In this document: positions 35,176 to 46,456 of the stretch, in pieces
How the letters are laid out: each line of letters begins with the position of its first letter
Position numbering within the stretch: the stretch's first letter is position 1
From: Bolinopsis microptera
Taxonomy: Eukaryota > Ctenophora > Tentaculata > Lobata > Bolinopsidae
Direction of reading: 5' to 3'
NCBI RefSeq assembly: GCF_026151205.1
Contig: NC_087084.1
Location: 8,676,894-8,740,893, forward strand
DNA: 64,000 nucleotides
Notes under the pieces: generated by a model
What the model was told of the DNA's origin: nothing
The model's database searches: none
Seen by the model: the letters and a program-made list of their open reading frames with translations, nothing else
Program-made: the position numbers and the translations under genes

Positions 35176-36618
35176 TATGGGTATTACCCAAAACCCAGCA
35201 AGACATGGTTGATAGTGAAACCAGAGCATGCAACCAAAGCTAAGGAACTCTTTCCAGATGTTCAGATCACTACCAAAGGCCACCGTTATCTTGGGTCATA
35301 TATTGGATCAGAAGAAGGAGTAAAAGAGTTCATACTAAAGGAGACCGAAAGTTGGAAAGCAGACATTCTTGGACTGGTCGAAATAGCTGCAAACAAACCC
35401 CAGCTAGCCTACTCCGCTTTCATCTACGGAACCTCCAAAAGATGGAATTTTGTTTGCCGTACAACCCCAGGGATTTCCGACCATCTGAAACTCTTGGAAT
35501 ATTGTGTCAAGGAAGACTTTATACCAGCCATTATGGGCAAAAGTTTTGTGCCCGATCAAATCAGAAAAATAGCTTCACTTCCTGCAAGATTGGGCGGGCT
35601 GAGCATTCCAGACTGCACATCAACAGCAGAGATGGAGTACACTAACTCAGTAAATGCTACAAAACAGCTCACAGAAGCAGTTTTTCAACAGCTTACTACT
35701 TTCCATCTAAACGAAGAACTGCAGCATGAAATCATAAGTGAAGGAAAGAAGCGTAAGGAAGAGCTTTACAAACACCAACGTGAAACTATTATGAATGAGG
35801 TATCCCCATCAACACAAAGGCAATTAGAACTCCTTAGTGAAAAAGGAGCATCCATTTGGTTATCCACACTCCCGCTAAAAGCATGTGGGTACGTCCTTAA
35901 CAAACAAGAATTCTTTGATGCCCTCTCACTCAGATATAATCTTACACTATCTACAGCTAACAGAAGTCCCCTATGTGTATGTGGAAATCAAAATCATATC
36001 AACCATACCCTAACCTGCAAAATCGGAGGCTACGTTTCACTTAGACACAATTCACTAAGAGATACAATAGCTGAACTCCTAACCACTGTTTGCAAAGACG
36101 TTGAAACAGAACCCCAGCTTCTCTCCGTTCCACCCACACTTGAACTATCTAATGGAACAAATAGACAGGATGGTGCAAGACTGGACATCAGTGAGAGATC
36201 GTTTTGGTCGCCGCTGGACAGGGCATTCACAGATGTAAGGGTACTTCACCCTCAAGCCCAGTCCAACAGTGACAAGAGCATCTCACAGATGTACCAATCT
36301 CACGAGAAAAGCAAAAAACGTGAGTACAATGACAGAGTCCTAAATGTTGAAAAGGCTACCTTCACGCCACTGGTGTTCAGTACTACAGGAGGAATGGCAA
36401 CCGAGGCTTCACAGTTCCTAAAACATCTCGCTGAAAAGATCAGCCTAAAGAAAGGCCAACGATATTGTGATGTGATGTCATTTGTCAGACGCAGACTGCG
36501 TTTTGATCTACTCAGAACCTGTATAATCTCTATCAGGGGGTACAGAGGTACCAGAACCCTTCCACCCACGGCAATAAGTGATTTGGACCTTAACCTGATC
36601 AACACTCCTAAACCCTAA
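35176..36618 (+). CDS. R2-like retrotransposon protein, C-terminal part: CCHC and restriction-like endonuclease
   Basis: Coding resumes right at the second TATGG (35176) in the same frame as the N-terminal part and ends at TAA 36618. It holds the end of the RT (PSKTWLIVKPEH, then KGHRYLGSYIGS), a helical thumb region, and a CCHC knuckle at about 35971-36020 (CVCG, NHTLTC) followed by the RHN motif. The PD-(D/E)xK-type endonuclease comes next: ARLDI at about 36177, FTDVRV at about 36227, and KKREY at about 36314. This order (RT, CCHC, RLE) is that of R2/R4/NeSL-group elements. The usual RPD is RxD plus LDI here, so the exact catalytic residues need alignment. Confidence 0.82.
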   Translation, partial: YGYYPKPSKTWLIVKPEHATKAKELFPDVQITTKGHRYLGSYIGSEEGVKEFILKETESWKADILGLVEIAANKPQLAYSAFIYGTSKRWNFVCRTTPGISDHLKLLEYCVKEDFIPAIMGKSFVPDQIRKIASLPARLGGLSIPDCTSTAEMEYTNSVNATKQLTEAVFQQLTTFHLNEELQHEIISEGKKRKEELYKHQRETIMNEVSPSTQRQLELLSEKGASIWLSTLPLKACGYVLNKQEFFDALSLRYNLTLSTANRSPLCVCGNQNHINHTLTCKIGGYVSLRHNSLRDTIAELLTTVCKDVETEPQLLSVPPTLELSNGTNRQDGARLDISERSFWSPLDRAFTDVRVLHPQAQSNSDKSISQMYQSHEKSKKREYNDRVLNVEKATFTPLVFSTTGGMATEASQFLKHLAEKISLKKGQRYCDVMSFVRRRLRFDLLRTCIISIRGYRGTRTLPPTAISDLDLNLINTPKP

Positions 36619-38412
36619 AAGGTCATGGAGTGCTTGTTGGATGGGGGTCTAAACTGCTTTTTGTTGTGATGTGATTTAGTGGATTTTATATATATTATTA
36701 CAAAGGGTTTTATTTTTACCTCAGTTTTTAAATTTGTACCATTTTTACAGAATTTGTATATAGGGTCATTGCTATATTATGTGTATATTGTTTGAATAAT
36801 TTATTTCGAGAACGGTGAGAGTCATGTTCTTACAAGAATAACTTACGAATTTTAGGTGTCACTGTTGCATTTCAAAACCCTTTCGCCTCCTTTTGATTAT
36901 CGTTTCGATGTTCAATTATCGCATTCAAATTATTGACTATATTTTCATGTATATCCAAAAGTCTTTTCTCCTGGAGTGAGTTATCTATTTTGGAATAAAC
37001 TCCCTCTAGAGGGAGTTTTTTACGAACTCGGTGACAGTTTTATGCTTTAAAATTAAATTAGATGTATTTAAGAAAGAAATTATTTCTAAAAGTTTTTTTA
37101 AATGATTGTTATTTTTTGAATGTTTCGAATAAAGTTGAGGCATGAGGAACCAATTATGTTATTAATAAAGAAAAACATAATGAATATCTTAGATTTAATC
37201 CCTATGTTGCTGAGAAACGTTTTTTAAACTTATATAGTAGTGGAAAGTATAAATTTTTACTGGGTCTTTGAATCTAGAATTTTAGTTGCATTTTTGAATT
37301 TGTGTAGAAACATTTATGATGACTTGTAACAATGTTTGTGTCATTATTATTTGACTTGATTTGTCAATTGCACACTTAATTCCCATCGTTTCTATCAAGT
37401 TCTCTGTTTCTCAATAGTCGACTCTATGTGTTTTCTTCGTCATACTTTACCGTGATTGATTGATAATGAATTAGTTTTCATGGATCCTCTACGATTAGAA
37501 ATGTAAGATTCGACGAATTAGAGAAACAAAGTTATCAAAAAGGGCTATGACCATTTTGAAAAACTCAATCAGTTCAGATTGTATTTTGTATCTGAGTTGC
37601 TTTTTGCTGAATGCACCATTTTGATCATTCAATGTAATCACATAGCTTTTCTTTAAATCCTGAAATTTGATCAGTAACTCCAATATAACTCTTGGAGGTG
37701 CAGCCTTGACTGAATTTCAAGGCTAATTTGTAACACGTTTCCAATCAAAGTTACAGTAGGGTGATGTAATACTGTAATAGTAGTCTTGTAGCAAAATTTG
37801 GTCTAATAACACGACTTTTAAGATAAAACTTATACTCAGCAGTGTTTAATCTCAACATCCCAGAAATGTACCTTTATACTAGGTGACAACTGGACACTTG
37901 TGATTGAAAAGCTAACAGTAATATTTATGCATAGTATGGAACCAAATAATTAAAATTCTTACATATATGACTTATATATTTTATTGATAAAGTTTCTTAA
38001 GTTCGTTAAGAGACAGTGTATATATAGGAAATCTTTTAGAAGAGCTTTAAAAGATTTAATTCAAGAGATTGAGCCGAATTAAATTGTCTTTTCTCAATGG
38101 GCAATCCGATTTAATTTTTTGTCACTTAATTGATGTATGACTTCATCAACTGTTCAAGAATGCTAATAAAATTGTCATTGAAGTAATAAGTTTTGCTGAT
38201 ATTATTACTCTAGTTCTGTGAGAGAACACCCTCCTTAAGTATAAAGTGTCAATTGTCAAGATGTTTTATATTTTGTAAGCACATAACATGATGTTCGTGG
38301 GTAGCAGTAGCAATCGTTTAGATTAGATTGCAATATAAAATTCGGTGGCAATTATTTATTTTAATTACTAGGAACAATATATATTTCTTGTCTAACTCAT
38401 TCTATTTTACAG
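36619..38412. other. R2-like 3' UTR and spacer
   Basis: AT-rich. The first few hundred bases are probably the 3' UTR of the retroelement; no tail or target duplication was located. No gene seen before the acceptor at 38412. Confidence 0.4.
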
Positions 38413-38439
38413 CTAGCGCTATACACTGATACAAGCCCA

Positions 38440-41400
38440 ATGGTCATGAACATTTTCGAAGCAGACTTCAACTCTAATTCAATGAAGGAATCGGAGCAAT
38501 CATTTAACAAAGGAGCATTTCCAACTTTTAATCACATGTTTAACACAAATTCCTTCTTTGGACACAATCCTGAAGAAAATACGGGTTCTTACGATCCATT
38601 TACTGCCAGAGAAATCAGTTCTGATCTGCCCAACTCTAATTTTGATAGTTCTTTTCTCAACAAGGATTCTCCATCTGAATCATCATTTTTTACCAATCAC
38701 AGCAACCTATTTGAGGATCAACCTAAATCATGGAACCAGCAATGGTCCAACGGAGACCCTGTGGACACTTATACATATCATAGTCTACCAACCTCAACCT
38801 GCTTTGGACTGCCGGATAATCAGAATAGTTTGATATCTTCATCACCTGGGCAATCTCGTATTATGGGTTACTTGAATAACACCCCTCCATTATCTACTCC
38901 ACCATCAACCATATCTCCTACCCATAATATCGAATCGATGAAAGTTCGAGATTTTCTTAATCATCCCTCTGGAAGCCTGACTAATTTGGAGCCTTCTTCT
39001 TCTTCGTCGGCTGTGCCTAGTCAGACTGCACCTAATGGAAAGGAAGAGTTGGTTGTATATCAACGGGAAAGCTCGGAGTCATTTTTCACTGATTTCTTTA
39101 CCCCAAATTTCCAATCAATGTCGATAGATGATGGGAAGAAGCTTTCAAGTGAATCTGTTGAGTCTGACAATCAACCTATTAACGTGTGGGATTCTTTAAA
39201 TACTATTGATCTGAAGTAAGTTCAACAGTATTTAGATATTTTTACTGCACGTTGTCACTTTATAATCTGCTAACATTTTTGCAATATTTCTAACAAAAAA
39301 ACTGATAAAGATATTGCAATTTAAAGTAATGACCATTTGACAAGGTTGAGAAAAATTTAAATATCAACTTTTAATAACAAATTTACTTTTTAATAACATT
39401 CCACAACTTTTTTCAGTGTGGGATTATCTACATCAGCACCGTCAAATATACCCTCTAAAAATGCTTGGAGCAAGCCTCTCAAGTTTGAACGATCAACAAA
39501 TGCTATTAAGAAGTCTAAATCTAGGTACGTTCGTTTTTAACCAGGTTAGATTTATCAGATATTCGATTTGTTCGGGAATTTGCTTGTTTAAGGTTTCATA
39601 ATGTATCTAAATATAATTGAAACGTTCTTCATTAGACTACACAATTCGATTTATTGTAACTTTTCTCTTCTTTCAAGAGGCCTCTAAATCGAGCTAATCC
39701 ATGATTTTATACAGACTAAAGTATTGGTTCAATTCACTGATAATAAACATTCCTCAGTTCTACTGCACAACAATTTAAAAAGCAATCTCCTCCTTACCTG
39801 GACCAGAGGCAAAGAATTCCTGAGCCGGTACCTGAGCCAGTCGTTACTGCTTGTGTTGGCAAGAAAGTCAGCGAGCTGGACGATTTTGATTATTCCATGC
39901 CTAAGAGATCTGTCATTACTAATGTTAGACCCGGTGGATTTCAGGTATGATTTGACTTTGGTTACAAATTGACTTAAGTTATCTAAAAAAGTTTCAAAGT
40001 TATATTTGTAAGTTTTGTTACAAATTATCTAAAGGAACAACAAAACGTTTGTTGTCCCTTAAGATAATTTGTAACTTTATGGTTAGATGTAAAGGTTTAA
40101 CTGTAGCTTTCAGTTTTATTTTATGTCCTATAGTAACTGAATAACATATTTAATGTAATTATTATAACTGATAGGCGTGCAAGAAATTCCTGAGCCGAAT
40201 AGGGCCGGTAGCTCAATTGGTAGAGCACCAGGCATGTAACTCGGAGGTTGGCGGATCATACCCGCCCCGGCACTATGCCGGCCCATGATTTTCCGAATCG
40301 CTTACCAGTGGAAATCTAGTCAATTCAAATATCTGCTTATATGCTTGGTATTCATGGTCGATAAAATCACAGCCCAACCACATTCTTGACCAGATCACAT
40401 GTGCATACGACATCCTTGGGAGCCGTCAGTTGAGCTTGCTCTCTGACTCGTGGGTTGAAAACATCGTGTACAGTACTTCGTGAGTAGTACAGTACTTCAC
40501 AACGATAATCCGCCTCCCCAATCGCAAATTAAAAACATTACACACAGTATGCACACTCACAAATATGGCAGTGAGTATCCCAGGTGCATATAATGCAGTG
40601 TACTAATAGCAGCAGATATGAGATAACGACACGATTGCTTACTGATAGGCGTGCAAGAAATTCCTGAGCCGAATAGGGCCGGTAGCTCAATTGGTAGAGC
40701 ACCAGGCATGTAACTCGGAGGTTGGCGGATCATACCCGCCCCGGCACTATGCCGGCCCATGATTTTCCGAATCGCTTACCAGTGGAAATCTAGTCAATTC
40801 AAATATCTGCTTATATGCTTGGTATTCATGGTCGATAAAATCACAGCCCAACCACATTCTTATATTTAATGTAAATTAGATTATAATTATAATTATAATT
40901 CTAATGTAAAACAAATGAAATGCAGTAGTGAGATCACCATAACTTTCGTATTTTCTACACGTCATGTCATTCCGCAATAAATTCGCTTTTCGAAATCTTG
41001 GATTAAGTCAGACACTTATTTTACATGTTCATTATTAGTTCTTATCAGTTATCGTAGTTAATGTGTGTAGGTGATGCGCCCCTTGTTTATGAATCTTCTG
41101 ATTTCAAGGATTGCTTCACCTTCTTTGTAGCAGTATGAAAAATTGAATGAGGTCTATGTGATCTCACACAGAGTGTTAACTGCTAGCTTCAACGATGTAA
41201 AGTTTGCTTTCATAGCAACACATGAAATATATCCTTGTGTTTGACAAGATTCAATAGTTTCACCTAGAATACTCATCTCCATGATCTCGTATATTAACTT
41301 TTTTAACGCGTTCGTGGATAGAAAATACTCTATTTATGTCATTCATATATAGTATGAAGGACATGTATACAACATTTTCTGAATAATTTTAAACTAATAT

Positions 41401-44400
41401 CCTAGTAATAGTCGACCTCGTGAGCAAGTAAAATTAATTAAACAATTACTTATCTTATAATACGAGCATAATATGATAGACCTGGAACGTGTTTTTACCA
41501 TTAACCAATTTCTTATTTGCGAGACAATAAATTTTATCAAGATGTAAAAGTAAAACTCTCGCCAATATATGTAGTATTGTTTTACATGTAATATAATGAT
41601 GACGCTGTTTATTATTTCATGTTTTAAATAATGTTAGACAACATTGTTTTAAATACATGATATCACTGTAAGATTTTCTAAATTCAAACTAGAAATGTTC
41701 TAATATCTATTATTATAGCACGCCACTTTGATTACACTTGAAGCCGCGATCAATGTGCTTGTTTGGCACACGCTCTCTGTTTATACTGGAGCTATTTTAA
41801 TTGTTTACTTAATTGCCGAGGAGATTTTTGCAGTAGATGTTCATCAAATAACTACTAGAAGAGTTGAGAACAATTAATAACTTCAAGTGGCTATGAGGTC
41901 ATATCTGAAATAAGATTCTTTTACACAAAATGGTGTAAGATATTTGAACTACGCTTTGTGACCACATTTAACTTCAAAGGGGAAATATTTGAATATTTTA
42001 AGGAGCCAAGATTAATTTCCCGCTCAAATAGCTCAACTAGCTGGATAATTTATTCCATGGTAGATAAGGAAGGCCTATTATTAGTACAGACAGATCCGTC
42101 TGGAAAAAAATCGATTTACCGATGCAACTTGCTTTCAAAAGATTTTTGACATTCATGAGTCCCACTAGGTATGTGTCCTGTACAAAGTAATTTTACATCT
42201 TTAAAATACAGCAGGTTACCGACTAAGGCTGTACTGTGATTATTCCTGAAATTCTTATGAGTGGTTAACGATTTTCAGTTTAAAACCTTTCACCTTAGAC
42301 GGTCTTAGTAAATAATAATAATTATTATGTTTCCCGTTAATTCAATAGTTATTGTTTAATTTATATTGCCTGCAGTCGGTGAGGTTGCAGAAAACAATGT
42401 TGCAGGATTAGCATATCTCCGTAGGAGTAGTAAGAGGCCAGGATCACATTACATACGAACCTTTGATTTTAAAATTCCATAATCAAAAGTTCGTATGTGA
42501 TAATCTTAATCTCTTAGTGCTCCCTCATTAGAATGCAGATATCTTGCAACATTAGATGTTTCTACAGGCAATTTTAATTGAATAATTAATTACCGGCTCT
42601 TCTTTTGGCTTGTTGAATGTTGATCTTATTACAGGCCGCATATCAGATCATTGGTGTCCTCAATCAAACCAAACATTATCAAATAACAATAACAATTCTG
42701 CCAAATTTCCTGCAATCAGATTTTCTAAAATCTGCGTTTCTCGTTGTTTTATATGCAATTTCGGTCACTTAATACAAATTATTCAAACTTTTGGTAATTA
42801 GCTAATTAGGTAATTATCCAATCAACTGATAATCTGACGTGATATTTTTTCTTGTTTTAATAATAATGATTCTACGGTATGGGCAGGGGGTATCAAAATA
42901 AAATCAACAAATGCTCGAAACTAAATATTTGTCTCTGTGTTGCCATTACCTGTTAACAACAACACGTCCTAATTTTTCAGAACCCCTCCAATTTATTAAC
43001 TTAGCCTTACATTTTATATTACAGATAATAAGTGTTTTCACCTAATTCTAAATGAATTATAACTGAATTCTAATTAAATTCTAACTATTTACCAGGTTGT
43101 GTGCAACAAGAAGTCCAAGTCCAACAAGCCGGTCAATAAGATGCCTTCTCAGCCGCCTGCTGGTGTAGAGGTACGTAACATGTAACGCGTAACATGTAAC
43201 GCGTTACATGTAACGCGTTACATGTAACGTAATTTAATTGAGTTACGTAACATGTAATTTAATTGAGTTAAATATAATATAATGGTTACCATGGTAGAAT
43301 TCTCAGCATGTTTGCATTAATGTACGACTTTTAATTCTGAAGAATCATATGTAGCGGAATGCGGTAAAATGCAAAAAGATTTTTCGGTTTTTGTCGCGAC
43401 GTCAATTTCCTATTGTGTAACCGTCCATTATTAGCTGATTAAATTTTAATTTCGTCTTCAATTAGTCGTTTTAAAATGAAAAACGTTTAAAACAGTTGAT
43501 TAAATTTTACTTGGCAGTTTATTGGATTTATAATATTTTGCATATATTTAATATTTATGTGCTGCACACGGCTCAGTTATCTAATCTAATTCATCATGCA
43601 TTATAATTCTCCACCATTGATACAAATATTTCAATAACTTCTTTACAATGTCATTCGATGGTACGTGTTTTTAAGTTTTCAAACATTTTTGATGCCCGAC
43701 TAATTTCTAAACATCATCACATGCCTTTTTAGCTTTTATCCAAGTACGTGATTTTGAATCTAATCAAAGTTGCTATAGCAACATAGAACATGCAGAACCT
43801 CTCTTGCATGCAAATTTTAAATAGCCAAACAATAACCAATAACCGGGTTGAAGGATTTTGCTGATACGACCGTGACCATTGCACTTCTGTTTCCTACATT
43901 ACATTACAGCGACATTTGCGTCGTAGCGTTGCCCGATTCAACTTTGCCATTCCACGACTACGGGATATTAATAGCCCAAAAACAAAGACTGAAATAGTGA
44001 ATTCCCGTTAGCTATGGAACGCGCGAACGCCGATTTAACTTTAGCTGTGAATGTTAGATTGTCGTCAGCATTTACATCTTTCGCGCGAAATGAGATTAAG
44101 AAGTAAATACAGTACTTAAATTTAAATTATTGGGACGCAATCAGGCAGAATTGCTTACGTTGCATCACCGAGTCAAAACAACCTACACCCAACTATGAAA
44201 TCACGTTTTTATCACATTTTGTGCTATCTGATATATCCTTATCATCTCACCTGACTTAAACATAAGACTGTCTTAGCTTATCACTCTCTTGTGAGTTGAC
44301 TGTCAATTTGACTATCCTAATATTAGCTAACTTTTACAGAAGTGTAATTACGGGGGGAGATGTCTATTTGGTATGGAATGTAGCAGATGGCATTCTCCTG

Positions 44401-44837
44401 AAGACCATGATGAGTTTAACAAACAGGTATGTTATTGTTGTTGTTTATTTTTACATTTCTTCGGACACGTCATGCATCATTGAATTTATTGAAATGCTTG
44501 AGTCGCTTAAATAAGCTAGTCCTAAAATAAATTAGAGCCGGATTAACTTGTTTCTCGTGTTCAATTGCTTACTACAAATACGACAGTATGATTAAATGGT
44601 GCCTTTAATTACGGAACCACAAATTATTGCTAAATTTAGATTTTTTTATTCAAATGGTCCGGAATTCGAACTATTCATGACAAGCACATATACATAATAA
44701 AATATGTTTAAAGAATAATATTTCAGAAACTTCCTAATGGATCTCGTAAATGCCCCTGGGGAGTGAAATGTTTTAGAAAGTTAAAATGTATCAACTTCCA
44801 TTCCAAGGAAGAGCTCGAACAATTCAAACAGCAATAA
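38440..44837 (+). CDS. Tandem CCCH zinc-finger protein (447 aa, six coding exons)
   Basis: Exons: 38440-39215 (exon opens at 38413 after TTTTACAG), 39417-39524, 39758-39944, 43096-43170, 44340-44426 and 44727-44837. All have GT-AG borders and phases fit to the last base, giving 448 codons with the stop. Residues 1-260 are Ser/Asn/Pro/Phe-rich and disordered, including LNNTPPLSTPPSTISP. Residues 383-411 and 412-447 each hold one CX5CX5CX3H finger (KCNYGGRCLFGMECSRWH and KCPWGVKCFRKLKCINFH), each in its own exon. CCCH fingers of this kind bind RNA, so a post-transcriptional regulator is likely. The spacing differs from the tristetraprolin type (CX8CX5CX3H) and no named family was recognised. 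AATAAA at 45276 is a likely poly(A) signal. At least one 5' non-coding exon must lie upstream. Confidence 0.8.
40017..40074. repeat. Intronic hairpin, about 28-bp stem
   Basis: GTTACAAATTATCTAAAGG pairs with CCTTAAGATAATTTGTAAC (one or two bulges) around a short loop in the large intron of the CCCH gene. Confidence 0.7.
40168..40861 (+). mobile_element. tRNA-derived SINE, two identical copies in A-B-A arrangement
   Basis: A 220-bp unit occurs at 40168-40387 and 40642-40861 with no difference seen, separated by 254 bp. Each begins near a tRNA-like head, GGGCCGGTAGCTCAATTGG (A box) and GGTTGGCGGATCATACC (B-box-like), with an anticodon-loop CATGTAAC that would read TGT (Thr). A non-tRNA body follows. 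The block is flanked by similar TATTTAATGTAA-TTA sequence (about 40149 and 40863), a probable target duplication of the whole block. It lies in intron 3 of the CCCH gene. Confidence 0.8.
42443..42501. repeat. Intronic hairpin
   Basis: Arms ATCACATTACATACGAAC and GTTCGTATGTGAT plus AATCAAA/TTTGATT form a bulged stem with a short AT loop, in intron 3 of the CCCH gene. Confidence 0.65.
43171..43262. repeat. Palindromic GTAACGCGTTACAT array at a splice donor
   Basis: Right after exon 4 the donor GTACGTAACATG runs into repeats of ACATGTAACGCGTTACATG, a self-complementary 10-mer in tandem, then two copies of TAATTTAATTGAGTTA. The donor itself is part of the repeat family. Confidence 0.8.
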
Positions 44838-46075
44838 GGTTGGTTTTAAGAATATTTTTCTATTGATATTCATTTGTTTTTTGTATTAAATAGGAATTTT
44901 TGGGTCCTTGAAATCTTGGTTTTCTTACAACCATCATTGAATTTTAAAATTTGTTCCTTCCTCCGACACCTGTAATTTATTATATGTTTGATCTTGTTAA
45001 TTCTAATATGGAAATATTTTCAGGTCGCATCTCGTATCGAAGATCAAGCATTTTCTCAATAAGCTGTCGTTAAAAACATTTATACTTTAAAACAATATAT
45101 ATGCAATTTAATTTAGCGTTAATTAATTGGTTCCTTTATCCGGACCGAGATATGATACAAATATTATCTTGTGTTTCACATTTACTTTTACTAGTTTCCA
45201 TAATTTTTAATCAATCTTTCGTAAGAGGTCTCAAGCTCTCCTTTATTTTTGGGAGCAAGACTTTTGCTAATGTTTAATAAAGCAAATGGTGTGAATTTTC
45301 AATTATACACTTCAAAACTTACCCAATAAATCATCAGCGTTTTGGTGTTCATCTTTATTTTCAAAACCAAATAAATGAAACAAGCATGTGGGTTTTGAAA
45401 AAAAAACTGAAAATCGATCTCTCAATGTCTGTAATAATTAACGTAATACAATTGTAATTAAATCAAATCAAATAAGTAACGAACATTATTGTTCATGAGT
45501 CATTTAGGTACAATCATCTATACAGCGGTATTAAACAAATTGAATATTCATTGATTTACTAATTAATGTAAAGAATTATTTAATCTGATTAACTATTAGT
45601 TTAAGAAAGGTTCATTAACTGATGACACTACAGGTATCAGTTGGTAATAAAAATCAAAAGCATAAGCATTTCCACATCAGCATAACATTAAATATCCAAA
45701 TTAACAATCCTTGGTAGAAACTACAGTACTACAGACACTATTGTTTAATGATAAGAAAATGATAAAAATTTCACAAAATGCGTTCCAAAAAATTGCTTCA
45801 CTACAAACCTCCATTCTTGGTAATGAAAATCCCTAAATAAATTCGTGTGAAGATGTGATATCCACTAAAACATCACCTATGAAAAAGTTGAACTCTGCAT
45901 ATTTTTCAGCTCAAACCGAGAATTTGTGCTATAAAATTTGTGCAGATTTAACAAAGGATAATTTAAAAACTCTGCCAGTATACCGTCCATTTTCAAACAT
46001 CTATTAGAGGTTCAGACTGTGTGTCAGTGACGCAATGCTACAGTTTGATGCCTCAAAAACCTAATGGTTTAACCT
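44838..46075. other. 3' UTR of the CCCH gene and spacer between convergent genes
   Basis: No coding signal. Holds AATAAA at 45276. The TMC gene ends on the other strand at 46457, so the two genes converge. Confidence 0.5.
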
Positions 46076-46226
46076 GGGTCGTTCACAAATTACGTAATCA
46101 CTTTTTGAACAATTTTTACCCCCCCCCCCCCCTCAGTTTTACACATAGCTATTGTATCAAAATAACACTAGCGTAATCATATAGAACCCCCCTAGGCTGA
46201 TTACGTTATATATATGTGAACGACCC
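46076..46226. mobile_element. MITE with GGGTCGTTCAC inverted ends
   Basis: Ends GGGTCGTTCACAAATTACGTAA and its partial complement (TTACGTTATATATATGTGAACGACCC) enclose a C homopolymer (about 46122-46137). It lies just 3' of the TMC stop codon. A lone end of the same family sits at 48558-48597. Confidence 0.75.
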
Positions 46227-46456
46227 CTAATGTATTTACATAGAAATCCTCAAATACGCTTTATTCACGTGTTCCGTACAGATACAAAATTTAATTCACG
46301 ATTTCAAACTCTTCCGGATTCTACCGAAGTCTGTCGAAGTATATTTTCTTCAATTAATTGGTCCTGAAAACCAAAGGTGTTCAATAGTCTGGGAATTAAT
46401 GTCAGGGAAATTAAGGTTATATTTAGCAAAATATTCAGGGAATGTCCGAATGTCTG

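Larger units (their letters stand above)
26995..36618 (+). mobile_element. R2-like (RLE-type) non-LTR retrotransposon, split by a copia element
   Basis: The coding part is 26995-28877 plus 35181-36618. Removing the copia insert and one TATGG copy leaves 3321 bp, exactly 1107 codons including the stop, without a stop or frameshift inside. The ends of the element (5' UTR left of 26995, 3' UTR after 36618) are not resolved. It probably landed in or beside the LINE fragment on its left. Confidence 0.85.

Noticed and set aside
40200-40275. tRNA-Thr gene
   Set aside because: Box B is degenerate, the sequence continues into a 220-bp body, and an identical copy lies 474 bp away; it is a SINE head.
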